DNA of 13,086 nucleotides from JANLYQ01 sp031365725 (GCA_031365725.1 JANLYQ010000028.1:1-13086); one strand, 5' to 3'. Positions 7,754 through 13,086 are shown, numbered from the stretch's first letter. Translations and numbers: made by a program. Notes: generated from the letters alone by a model not told the origin.

Positions 7754-7966
7754 TCAGGCGTCCTCGAGGCGGAAGCCGACCTTCATGCCGACCTGGAAGT
7801 GCTGCGGGGCGCCGTCGACGACCTGTCCACGCACCTGCGTGACCTCGAACCAGTCGAGGTGCCGCAGGGTCTGCGCGGCGCGGGCAAGACCGTTACGGAT
7901 GGCGTCGTCGACGCCGTCCTCGGAGGTGCCGACGATCTCGGTGACGCGGTAGGTGCGGTTGCTCAC
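7754..7966 (-). CDS. Dodecin, flavin/CoA-binding storage protein
   Basis: 70 residues, full family length. Dodecins form hollow dodecamers that bind flavins (and, in some bacteria, CoA), acting as flavin buffers or photoprotective stores in the cytoplasm. The sequence starts SNRTYRVTEIVGTSEDGVDD, has the flavin-stacking Trp39 in LDWFEV (37-42) and Gln58 in HFQVGMKVGFRLED (56-69); it closely resembles the Mycobacterium tuberculosis dodecin. Start: GTG at 7966, with a strong Shine-Dalgarno AAGGAG 6 nt upstream on the minus strand. It stands alone, convergent to pmbA (6 bp) and divergent from the DUF3099 gene, with about 110 bp between the start codons. Confidence 0.95.
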   Translation of the reverse strand: MSNRTYRVTEIVGTSEDGVDDAIRNGLARAAQTLRHLDWFEVTQVRGQVVDGAPQHFQVGMKVGFRLEDA

Positions 7967-8064
7967 TGGGTGCTCCTTGGCATGGGTGTCGCTAGGACGG
8001 GCGGCCGCCGGATGGGCGGATGGAGAGACGTCGGGGCGGCCTCAGGCAGCGTAGGACCGTGACG

Positions 8065-8070
8065 TACCGT
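8065..8070 (+). promoter_or_regulatory. Putative -10 element of DUF3099 gene (leaderless)
   Basis: TACCGT fits TANNNT and is followed by 6 nt before the GTG at 8077. No Shine-Dalgarno is present. If real, this fixes the start at 8077 rather than the in-frame GTG at 8059. Confidence 0.45.
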
Positions 8071-8076
8071 GATGCA

Positions 8077-8403
8077 GTGACGTCACGCGCAGGTCGAGCA
8101 CGGATCTTCGGCCGCAGGGCCACCTCCGAGCCGGTCTACCAGATCACCGGTGCCCGCCGCGGCATCCGTGAGGACGTCGACTCACGCACCCGACGCTATC
8201 TGCTGTCGATGGGTATCCGGTCGGTGTGCTTCGTCGGTGCGGTGGTGGCACACGGCTGGCTGCGCTGGGTGTTGATCTTCTTGGCAGTGGCGTTGCCCTA
8301 CGTGTCTGTCGTCTTCGCCAACGGCGGCCGGGAGCGCATGGTCGACTTGCCCGACGAGAACCTGATCGAGGACCGCCGGGCGATCGAGCGTCCGCGAGGC
8401 TGA
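8077..8403 (+). CDS. DUF3099 family small membrane protein
   Basis: 108 residues from GTG 8077. It is an actinobacterial conserved protein of unknown function. The family core is clear: VYQITGARRGIREDVDSRTR (20-39), RYLLSMGIRSVCFV (40-53), GWLRW (60-64) and PYVSVVFAN (74-82). Two hydrophobic stretches, about 45-59 and 63-81, predict a membrane hairpin; the basic N-terminus and acidic/basic C-terminal tail (DLPDENLIEDRR) are likely cytoplasmic. A longer start at 8059 (or 8020) stays open but adds residues without family support, and the TANNNT box supports 8077. The start codon lies inside a perfect 10-bp palindrome, GTGACGTCAC, and a one-mismatch copy follows just after the stop codon. The role cannot be stated from sequence. 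Confidence 0.85.
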   Translation: MTSRAGRARIFGRRATSEPVYQITGARRGIREDVDSRTRRYLLSMGIRSVCFVGAVVAHGWLRWVLIFLAVALPYVSVVFANGGRERMVDLPDENLIEDRRAIERPRG

Positions 8404-8427
8404 CGTGACATCACTTCGTGCAATAAT
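8400..8427 (+). promoter_or_regulatory. Candidate promoter at the DUF3099 stop codon
   Basis: AATAAT at 8422-8427 is the most AT-rich hexamer in this spacer and matches TATAAT at five of six positions. CTGACG at 8400-8405, 16 bp upstream, matches TTGACA at four of six. Transcription would begin near 8433, at the first of the GC-rich stems. This is a sequence match only. Confidence 0.3.
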
Positions 8428-8428
8428 C

Positions 8429-8524
8429 CCCGCTGAGCGTTCGTCGGGGCCCTTGGCGACCCCAGCGGGCGCAGCGAGCGCGATGCGGGGCGGCACCCCC
8501 GGGGGCTGCCCGGCATCGCCCGCT
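8429..8524 (+). other. Structured spacer with alternative stem-loops (terminator, leader or ncRNA)
   Basis: The 179-bp gap 8404-8582 holds strong inverted repeats. A 36-nt hairpin at 8482-8517 (GATGCGGGGCGGC opposite CTGCCCGGCATC, 2-3 mismatches) is enclosed by AGCGGGC (8464-8470) pairing with GCCCGCT (8518-8524). The same left arm can instead pair with CCCGCTG (8429-8435) through CAGCGGG (8463-8469), so the two folds exclude each other. There is no T-run, so it is not a canonical intrinsic terminator; it could end the DUF3099 transcript, act as an attenuator-like leader for the gene at 8583, or be a small RNA. Confidence 0.5.
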
Positions 8525-8582
8525 CCCCGGTTCCTTCGCGTCACTGTCCCTCGCGTGTGACCGCCGTACGTCGAGACGTGCG

Positions 8583-8825
8583 GTGACTCTGCTTCCCGAC
8601 GCCGCCTCGCCGTTGTGCTCGGCGAAGGGGTGTCGCGAGCCGGCCACCTGGGTGCTGGCCTGGAACAACCCCAAGCTGCACACCCCGGACCGACGAAAGA
8701 CCTGGACGGCGTGCGACAGCCACCGGGCCGGCCTCACCGACTTCCTGAGCCGACGCGACTTTCTCAAGCAGGTCGTGGCCTACCCGGACTGGCCGCCGCC
8801 GGCTGCGGGCGAGCCGAGGGACTGA
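8583..8825 (+). CDS. Conserved small Cys/His protein, possible zinc-binding
   Basis: 80 residues, GTG start. I recognise the type as a small conserved actinobacterial protein but cannot assign a function. It has a possible metal site: Cys12 and Cys17 (CSAKGC), His33, then Cys44 and His47 (CDSH). The central stretch is aromatic and basic (WVLAWNNPKLHTPDRRKTW, 23-41), followed by a helical segment AGLTDFLSRRDFLKQVV (49-65) and an acidic, Pro-rich tail. The four Cys/His ligands with a long basic insert resemble a treble-clef or zinc-ribbon arrangement (inference). There are no membrane segments or signal peptide. No Shine-Dalgarno or TANNNT box is seen next to the start, so the exact start is uncertain; a long structured spacer lies upstream. 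Its stop is 2 bp from the moaA stop on the other strand. Confidence 0.7.
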   Translation: MTLLPDAASPLCSAKGCREPATWVLAWNNPKLHTPDRRKTWTACDSHRAGLTDFLSRRDFLKQVVAYPDWPPPAAGEPRD

Positions 8826-8827
8826 GG

Positions 8828-9814
8828 TCAGCCGCCGATGGCCGACATCGGCCGGGTCGGCTGCAGGAAGCCCGCGTCGTTGATGCCATGTCCGGGCAGC
8901 TTGGCCATCAGCGCAGCGCGCATCCGGGCCGCCAGGTCGTCGTCCGAGGCACCGGAACGCAGCGCCGCACGCAGGTCGGACTCCTCCCTCGCGAACAGGC
9001 AGTTGCGCAGCTGACCGTCGGCGGTGAGCCGAACCCGGTCGCACGCGCCGCAGAACGGCCGCGTGACCGACGCGATGACGCCGACCCGGCCCACGCCGCC
9101 GTCGACGATCCACTCCTCGGCCGGCGCGCTGCCTCGCTCGGTCGAGGCGACCGGCGCGAGGTCGAACTCGGTGCGCAGCATGGCGAGGATCTCTTCGGCC
9201 GTCACCATGGTCGACCGGTCCCAGCCGTGCTGGGCATCCAGCGGCATCTGCTCGATGAACCGCAAGTGGTAGCCCTCCCCCAGCGCCCAGCGCAGCAACG
9301 ACCCGGCCTCGTCGTCGTTGACCCCGCGCAAGAGCACCGTGTTGACCTTGACAGGAGTGAGGCCGGCGTCGACGGCGGCGGCAAGGCCCGCCAGGACATC
9401 GGCGAGGCGGTCGCGCCGGGCGATCGTGACGAACCGGTCCTTGTCGAGGGTGTCCAGCGAGACGTTGACCCGGTCCAGGCCGGCCGCGGCCAACGCAGGT
9501 GCCACCCGGGCCAGTCCGATGCCGTTGGTCGTCACCGACATCCTGGGACGGGGCAGCAGTGCACCGACCTGCTCGACGATGGACACGAAGCCGCGCCGCA
9601 GCAACGGCTCGCCGCCGGTGAAGCGCACCTCGTCGACGCCCTGGGAGACCGCGACCGCAACCAGACGCACCAGCTCGTCGTCGGTCAGCAGCTCGGGTCC
9701 GGGCAGCCACTCGAGACCTTCGGGCGGCATGCAGTAGGAGCAGCGCAAGTTGCACTTGTCGGTCAGCGAGACCCGCAGGTCCGTTGCCACGCGTCCGTAC
9801 GAGTCCACCAGCAC
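8828..9814 (-). CDS. moaA: GTP 3',8-cyclase MoaA, radical SAM
   Basis: 328 residues. It catalyses the first step of molybdenum cofactor synthesis: radical-SAM rearrangement of GTP to (8S)-3',8-cyclo-7,8-dihydroGTP, which MoaC then converts to cyclic pyranopterin monophosphate. The N-terminal SAM [4Fe-4S] ligands are C21, C25 and C28 (KCNLRCSYCMPPEG); then FTGGEPLLR (65-73), TTNG (95-98) and SLDT (119-122). The second, GTP-binding cluster is C255, C258 and C272 (FCGACDRVRLTADGQLRNC). The protein ends in Gly-Gly, the conserved C-terminal pair needed in MoaA. Start: GTG at 9814, with a TAGGGT box 6 nt upstream and no Shine-Dalgarno; a second in-frame GTG lies two codons in. No other moa/moe genes are in the window. 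It is divergent from SURF1 (50 bp) and convergent with the small Cys/His gene (2 bp). Confidence 0.95.
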   Translation of the reverse strand: MLVDSYGRVATDLRVSLTDKCNLRCSYCMPPEGLEWLPGPELLTDDELVRLVAVAVSQGVDEVRFTGGEPLLRRGFVSIVEQVGALLPRPRMSVTTNGIGLARVAPALAAAGLDRVNVSLDTLDKDRFVTIARRDRLADVLAGLAAAVDAGLTPVKVNTVLLRGVNDDEAGSLLRWALGEGYHLRFIEQMPLDAQHGWDRSTMVTAEEILAMLRTEFDLAPVASTERGSAPAEEWIVDGGVGRVGVIASVTRPFCGACDRVRLTADGQLRNCLFAREESDLRAALRSGASDDDLAARMRAALMAKLPGHGINDAGFLQPTRPMSAIGG

Positions 9815-9820
9815 CCACCC

Positions 9821-9826
9821 ACCCTA
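9821..9826 (-). promoter_or_regulatory. Putative -10 element of moaA (leaderless)
   Basis: On the minus strand TAGGGT fits TANNNT and is followed by 6 nt before the GTG start of moaA. It faces away from the SURF1 -10 box, 26 bp distant, the same geometry as at fabG/QOR. Confidence 0.55.
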
Positions 9827-9852
9827 TGCGCCCGCGGGGACACCGAGCCGGT

Positions 9853-9858
9853 TAACGT
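9853..9858 (+). promoter_or_regulatory. Putative -10 element of SURF1 gene (leaderless)
   Basis: TAACGT fits TANNNT and is followed by 6 nt before the GTG at 9865. The purines just before the GTG (GGAG) are too close to serve as a Shine-Dalgarno. Confidence 0.55.
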
Positions 9859-9864
9859 CGGAGT

Positions 9865-10701
9865 GTGCAGCGCCTCCAGGACCGCGGACGACTGGGCTTC
9901 CTGCTCAGCCGGCGCTGGCTCGGCCTGCTGGCCTTTGTCATCGTCTTCGCGATCGCCTGTCTGCAGCTCGGCCGCTGGCAGCTGCACCGCCTCGAGTCCC
10001 GCCAGCGCAACAACGCGCTGATCACGAGCAATGCGAGCTCCCTCCCGGTCCCTCCGGGTCGTGTGCTGAGTGTCGGTCGGCCGATCGCTGCCGCTCAGCA
10101 GTACACCCGAGTCACCGCGACAGGCCGTTATGACACCGCCCACCAGCTGCTCGCGCGTAACCACACCCTCGACGGCGTCGTCGGCTTCTGGGTCCTGGTC
10201 CCGCTGCGGCCGGACGGCGGGGGCCCGGCCCTGCTGGTCAACCGCGGTTGGGTCGCGGCCGCTCAGCGCGCCACGGAAGTGCCGCGGGTGCCCGGCCCGC
10301 CGGCAGGCGAGGTCACCGTCATCGGCCGCGTGCGCCAGGCCGAGCCGCCCTCGACCAACACCGCACCGCCCGCCGGCCAGGTCAGCCGGGTCGCCGCGAC
10401 GACCATCTCGCGCATCATCGGCTACCCGCTCTACGACGGGTACGTCGACCTCACCCGCGAGACCCCTCCAACGGCAGGGCACCCGAGGCTGCTGCCGTCG
10501 CCGGAGACCAGCGAGGGACCGCACCTGGCCTATGCCTTCCAGTGGTTCCTGTTCGGACTGATGGCGCTGGGCGGCTTCGTTCAGCTGGCCCGTCGCGAGG
10601 TGTCCGACAACGCGGCCACGGCAACGGCCGAACCCGGCCCTGCTCCTGCCCAGCCGTCTGCTGCCCAGCCGCCGGTCGTCTCTGTGCGCGTTGACCAGTA
10701 G
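9865..10701 (+). CDS. SURF1 family cytochrome c oxidase assembly protein
   Basis: 278 residues. SURF1 proteins (Shy1 in yeast) are membrane factors for maturation of haem-copper cytochrome oxidase, acting at haem insertion into subunit I. The family architecture is visible: a first membrane helix (about 17-34) followed by LGRWQLHRLESR (35-46), a periplasmic domain with GFWVLVPL (107-114) and VNRGWV (125-130), then GPHLAYAFQWFLFG (218-231) entering the second helix (about 223-241). The C-terminal tail after residue 250 is Ala/Pro-rich and looks disordered. The GTG at 9865 gives a short basic N-terminus before helix 1. The stop codon overlaps the Shine-Dalgarno of the GH15 gene, so the two are probably co-transcribed although functionally unrelated. 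Confidence 0.93.
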   Translation: MQRLQDRGRLGFLLSRRWLGLLAFVIVFAIACLQLGRWQLHRLESRQRNNALITSNASSLPVPPGRVLSVGRPIAAAQQYTRVTATGRYDTAHQLLARNHTLDGVVGFWVLVPLRPDGGGPALLVNRGWVAAAQRATEVPRVPGPPAGEVTVIGRVRQAEPPSTNTAPPAGQVSRVAATTISRIIGYPLYDGYVDLTRETPPTAGHPRLLPSPETSEGPHLAYAFQWFLFGLMALGGFVQLARREVSDNAATATAEPGPAPAQPSAAQPPVVSVRVDQ

Positions 10702-10714
10702 GAGAGCGATTTCT

Positions 10715-12499
10715 TTGGCCTCAGCCCGCATCGAGGACTACGCACTGATCAGCGATCGACTCTCGGCTGCACTCGTCGGGCTCGACGGTTCGATCGACTG
10801 GTTGTGCTTCCCTCGTTTCGACTCGGATGCAGTCTTCGCCCGTCTCCTCGGCGACGAGAGCAACGGACACTGGCGCATGGCGCCACGCGCCGGCGGTGTC
10901 TGCACGAGTCGGCACTACCGCGGCGACACCATGATCCTCGAGACGATCTGGTCTGGTCCCCAGGGCAGTGTCCGGGTCATCGACTTCATGCCCGAGCGCG
11001 ACGAGGCGCCCGACGTTGTCCGCATCGTCGAGGGCCTCGAGGGCTCGGTCGACATGCGCAGCGAGCTTCGGCTCCGCTTCGGCTACGGCGACGTGGTTCC
11101 GTGGGTGCGGCACCTCGACGGCATGCTGGCGGCGATCGCCGGACCGGACGCGGTGTGGCTCGCCTCGGACGTGGTCCACCGGGGCCGCGACTTCGCGTCG
11201 TACGGCGACTTCACGATCACCGCCGGCCAGACCAGCACGTTCGTCCTGACCTGGAACGCGTCCTACCGGCATCAGCCCCAGCCGGTGGACCCGCACGCCG
11301 CGCTGCGGGAGACCGAGATGTTCTGGACGACGTGGTCCGAACGCTGCACCTACCAGGGCCCGCACCGCGAGGCCGTGCTGCGCTCGCTGCTGGTGCTCAA
11401 GGCACTGACGTATGCACCGACCGGCGGCATCGTCGCCGCGGTCACCACCTCGCTGCCGGAGGAGCTCGGCGGATCACGGAACTGGGACTACCGCTTCTGC
11501 TGGCTCCGTGACGCGACGTTCACCCTGCAGGCCCTGGTGCGCACCGGATACATCGAGGAGGCGGCGTCCTGGCGCGAGTGGTTGCTCCGCGCGATAGCGG
11601 GCGCGCCCGAGCGTCTGCAGATCCTGTACGGCGTCGCCGGCGAGCGGCAGGCGCCGGAACGGGAGCTCCCGTGGCTGGCCGGGTACGAAGGCTCGAAGCC
11701 GGTGCGCATCGGCAACGGCGCGGTCGACCAGCGTCAGCTGGACGTCTACGGGGAGGTCATGGACGCGCTGTGGCTCGCTCGCTCCTGTGGGCTCGGCATC
11801 GACCATGATGCGTGGCGGATGCAGCGTGGCCTGATGGACTGGCTGGAGAGCGGCTGGAGCGAGCCCGATGAAGGGCTCTGGGAGGTTCGCGGGCCACGTC
11901 GCCACTTCACCCACAGCAAGGTGCTGGCGTGGGTGGCGGCAGACCGCGCAGTACGCACAGTCGAGTCGATGCGCCTCGAGGGTCCGGTTGACCGCTATCG
12001 CGCGCTGCGCGACACGATCCACGCCGACGTGTGCGCCAAGGGCTATGACAGCGAGCGGCAGACGTTCACCCAGTCCTACGGGTCGCGCGCGCTGGATGCG
12101 TCGCTGCTGCTGGTGCCTCAGGTCGGCTTCCTCCCGCCGGAGGACGAGCGGGTCCGCGGCACCCTCCGGGCGATCCAGCGCGAGCTCGCCGCAGACGGCA
12201 TGGTGCGTCGTTATGACACCGACGACGCGCAGGACGGCGTCCCCGGCGACGAGGGCGCATTCCTCGCGTGCAGCTTCTGGCTCGCCGATGCGCTGGTGCT
12301 CGACGGTCAGGTCGACGCCGGCCGGGAGAAGTTCGAGCACCTTCTCTCGCTGCGTAACGACGTAGGCCTGCTCGCCGAGGAGTACGACGTCGCGGCCAGC
12401 CGTCAGCTCGGCAACGTGCCGCAGGCGTACAGCCACCTCGCGCTGGTCAACACCGCCCTGATCCTGCAGGAGCGCGAAGCCATGCGCACCCCCAGCTGA
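10715..12499 (+). CDS. GH15 family glycoside hydrolase (trehalase/glucoamylase-like)
   Basis: 594 residues from TTG 10715. AGGAG at 10700-10704 lies 10 nt upstream and the family N-terminus ARIEDYALISDRLSAALVG begins there; an in-frame TTG at 10691 lies inside SURF1 and before the Shine-Dalgarno. The N-terminal beta-sandwich domain (about 1-200, with GSIDWLCFPRFDS) precedes an (alpha/alpha)6 catalytic barrel. Barrel signatures are GGSRNWDYRFCWLRD (252-266), EPDEGLWEVRGPRRHFTHSK (383-402), with Glu386 the likely general acid, and LLAEEYDV (552-559), with Glu555 or Glu556 the likely base, then GNVPQAYSHLALVNTA (566-581). The closest characterised relatives I know are mycobacterial GH15 trehalases, so hydrolysis of trehalose to glucose is the leading guess; other alpha-glucosides are possible. 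No signal peptide, hence cytoplasmic. It lies 13 bp downstream of SURF1. Confidence 0.9.
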   Translation: MASARIEDYALISDRLSAALVGLDGSIDWLCFPRFDSDAVFARLLGDESNGHWRMAPRAGGVCTSRHYRGDTMILETIWSGPQGSVRVIDFMPERDEAPDVVRIVEGLEGSVDMRSELRLRFGYGDVVPWVRHLDGMLAAIAGPDAVWLASDVVHRGRDFASYGDFTITAGQTSTFVLTWNASYRHQPQPVDPHAALRETEMFWTTWSERCTYQGPHREAVLRSLLVLKALTYAPTGGIVAAVTTSLPEELGGSRNWDYRFCWLRDATFTLQALVRTGYIEEAASWREWLLRAIAGAPERLQILYGVAGERQAPERELPWLAGYEGSKPVRIGNGAVDQRQLDVYGEVMDALWLARSCGLGIDHDAWRMQRGLMDWLESGWSEPDEGLWEVRGPRRHFTHSKVLAWVAADRAVRTVESMRLEGPVDRYRALRDTIHADVCAKGYDSERQTFTQSYGSRALDASLLLVPQVGFLPPEDERVRGTLRAIQRELAADGMVRRYDTDDAQDGVPGDEGAFLACSFWLADALVLDGQVDAGREKFEHLLSLRNDVGLLAEEYDVAASRQLGNVPQAYSHLALVNTALILQEREAMRTPS

Positions 12500-12550
12500 C
12501 TCGCCATCCTCGCCACGCTTGCTCCTCGAGCGTCACGAACGCCGCCTCCG

Positions 12551-12597
12551 CTCCGGAGAGGATGCGGCACGTCCAAGATGCCGATTCCTCTCCGGAG
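12551..12597 (+). terminator. Long hairpin downstream of GH15 gene
   Basis: CTCCGGAGAGGA (12551-12562) is perfectly complementary to TCCTCTCCGGAG (12586-12597); inside, after a 2x2 mismatch, CGGCA (12565-12569) pairs with TGCCG (12579-12583) around a 9-nt loop. Flanking GCCGCC (12541-12546) and GGCGGC (12598-12603) can extend the stem past a 4-nt bulge. It begins 51 bp after the GH15 stop. There is no T-run, so it would be a stem-only (or two-way) terminator or mRNA 3'-end stabiliser. Confidence 0.5.
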
Positions 12598-12645
12598 GGC
12601 GGCTCGAGCGCCATCAGTCAGTCTGTGCCTTGGCTGCGTCGCCGA

Positions 12646-12729
12646 CGGTGTCGATCGTGCAGCTACGACACCGCACAGACACCGCACAGGCACCGCACAG
12701 GCACCGCACAGGCGGTGCAGCTAGCACGA
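12646..12729. other. Pseudoknot-like structured element containing tandem repeats
   Basis: Three perfect pairings interlock. H1: CGGTGTCG (12646-12653) with CGACACCG (12666-12673), 12-nt loop. H2: GCACCGC (12701-12707) with GCGGTGC (12712-12718), 4-nt loop ACAG. Third: the H1 loop, TCGTGCAGCT (12655-12664), is complementary to AGCT+GCACGA (12719-12722 and 12724-12729, one bulged A at 12723). This is the topology of a pseudoknot, or of two alternative folds. It could be an RNA on either strand or a DNA cruciform site; the sequence alone does not decide. Confidence 0.45.
12668..12711. repeat. Tandem repeat, 11 bp x 4
   Basis: Four contiguous copies of RCACCGCACAG: ACACCGCACAG twice, then GCACCGCACAG twice, with no spacers. 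The following GCGGTGC (12712-12718) is the reverse complement of the unit core, so it can pair with any of the four copies. An 11-bp period is close to one helical turn, as in iterons or arrayed protein-binding sites. Confidence 0.85.
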
Positions 12730-13086
12730 GAAGCGAAGCGGTCATCCGATAGGCGCTCAGCCACCAGGGATCAGGGGAATCGCACCTGCCCCGAAGGTGC
12801 CAGCATCGCGAGAAGGAACAACCCGCTTGCCGCCCGGCGGAGTCTGGCTGGCCAGTTGCTCGTCATTTGCCTGCCTGCTTGTCCCCGACGTCGAGCGGCA
12901 TGGCCGCTGCGGAAGCCTGCGCGCGTCGCCCCCGACGCGCCCGTCACCAGCGCTAGGTGAGGCACCTGTCGAACCGCTTTGTCACGGCGACAACGACAAG
13001 CGCTTGCGCAGCCAGATACATCACAGGAGGGTGTCCTGGAGTGCGCGCGACGCCCGGTGAGCCTCGTGTGCCAATGTCTCAGCTTC

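Larger units (their letters stand above)
12500..13086. other. 587-bp region without a convincing gene
   Basis: Open frames here (for example 12519-12752, 12797-13060 and, on the minus strand, 12771-12965) show no recognisable domain. Besides the long hairpin and the repeat element it contains further perfect hairpins: GCACCT/AGGTGC (12782-12800), AGCGGC/GCCGCT (about 12893-12907), GCGCGTCG/CGACGCGC with a CCCC loop (12921-12940), AGGTG/CACCT (12955-12967) and the palindrome CAAGCGCTTG (12997-13006). AGGAGG at 13025-13030 precedes a GTG at 13041 that stays open to the window edge; this may be the start of a next gene but is too short to call. Confidence 0.6.

Noticed and set aside
8615..10021. 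468-codon plus-strand ORF across moaA
   Set aside because: It overlaps three supported genes in the wrong frame and reads as Arg/Gln/His-rich shadow sequence.
11474..12436. 320-codon minus-strand ORF antisense to the GH15 gene
   Set aside because: GH15 catalytic motifs are all on the plus strand; this frame has no motif.
12668..12711. CRISPR array
   Set aside because: The 11-bp units are contiguous with no spacers and there are no cas genes; a simple tandem repeat fits.
12730..12830. tRNA or tmRNA
   Set aside because: The GCACCT/AGGTGC hairpin looked like a T-arm, but no acceptor, D or anticodon arms and no GTTCRA motif could be placed.
12771..12965. Minus-strand 64-codon ORF beginning MPHLALVTGASGATRAG, like an SDR
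   Set aside because: Only the first dozen residues resemble a Rossmann motif (no GxGxxG completion); the rest is unrelated and hairpins fill the region.
12797..13060. Plus-strand 87-codon ORF
   Set aside because: No motif, mixed composition, several hairpins inside and no Shine-Dalgarno; left as non-coding.

Overview
The window reads as chromosomal DNA of a high-GC actinobacterium. Codons end mostly in G or C, nine of twelve chosen start codons are GTG, and the proteins are of actinobacterial type: a MabA/InhA-like fabG-fabI pair, a mycobacterial-type dodecin, a DUF3099 membrane protein and a GH15 trehalase/glucoamylase-like enzyme. A Micrococcales-type organism (Dermacoccaceae or Intrasporangiaceae range) is my inference; there is no rRNA or other decisive marker.

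Layout. 2-379 (+) is the 3' end of an HNH endonuclease of the DUF222/13E12 type. 480-3739 (-) is an operon fabG > fabI > Mur-ligase-like gene, with the last gene where mycobacteria carry hemH. Back to back with it, 3792-4757 (+) encodes a quinone oxidoreductase-like protein, followed by the TldD/TldE peptidase pair (4806-7747, start/stop overlap). Dodecin (7754-7966, -) converges on pmbA/tldE with a 6-bp gap. DUF3099 (8077-8403, +), a strongly structured spacer and an 80-residue Cys/His protein (8583-8825, +) follow; the last converges with moaA (8828-9814, -) with a 2-bp gap. Divergent from moaA are SURF1 (9865-10701, +) and the GH15 enzyme (10715-12499, +). The final 587 bp (12500-13086) carry no convincing gene but hold a long hairpin, an 11-bp x 4 tandem repeat inside a pseudoknot-like arrangement, and further hairpins.

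Function. Mostly housekeeping: fatty-acid elongation (FabG, FabI), an unassigned ATP-dependent ligase, redox and flavin handling, cytochrome oxidase assembly (SURF1), molybdopterin synthesis (MoaA) and trehalose/glucan hydrolysis.

The most interesting signals are non-coding: (i) two divergent promoter pairs (fabG/QOR and moaA/SURF1) in which every gene looks leaderless, with a TANNNT hexamer 6-7 nt from a GTG start and the facing -10 boxes 26 bp apart in both; (ii) the repeat/pseudoknot element at 12646-12729; (iii) a leader-like region at 8400-8582 with mutually exclusive stems. Among the proteins, the cyanophycin-synthetase-like Mur ligase lacking the ATP-grasp domain stands out. I did not find an obvious new defence or biosynthetic system.
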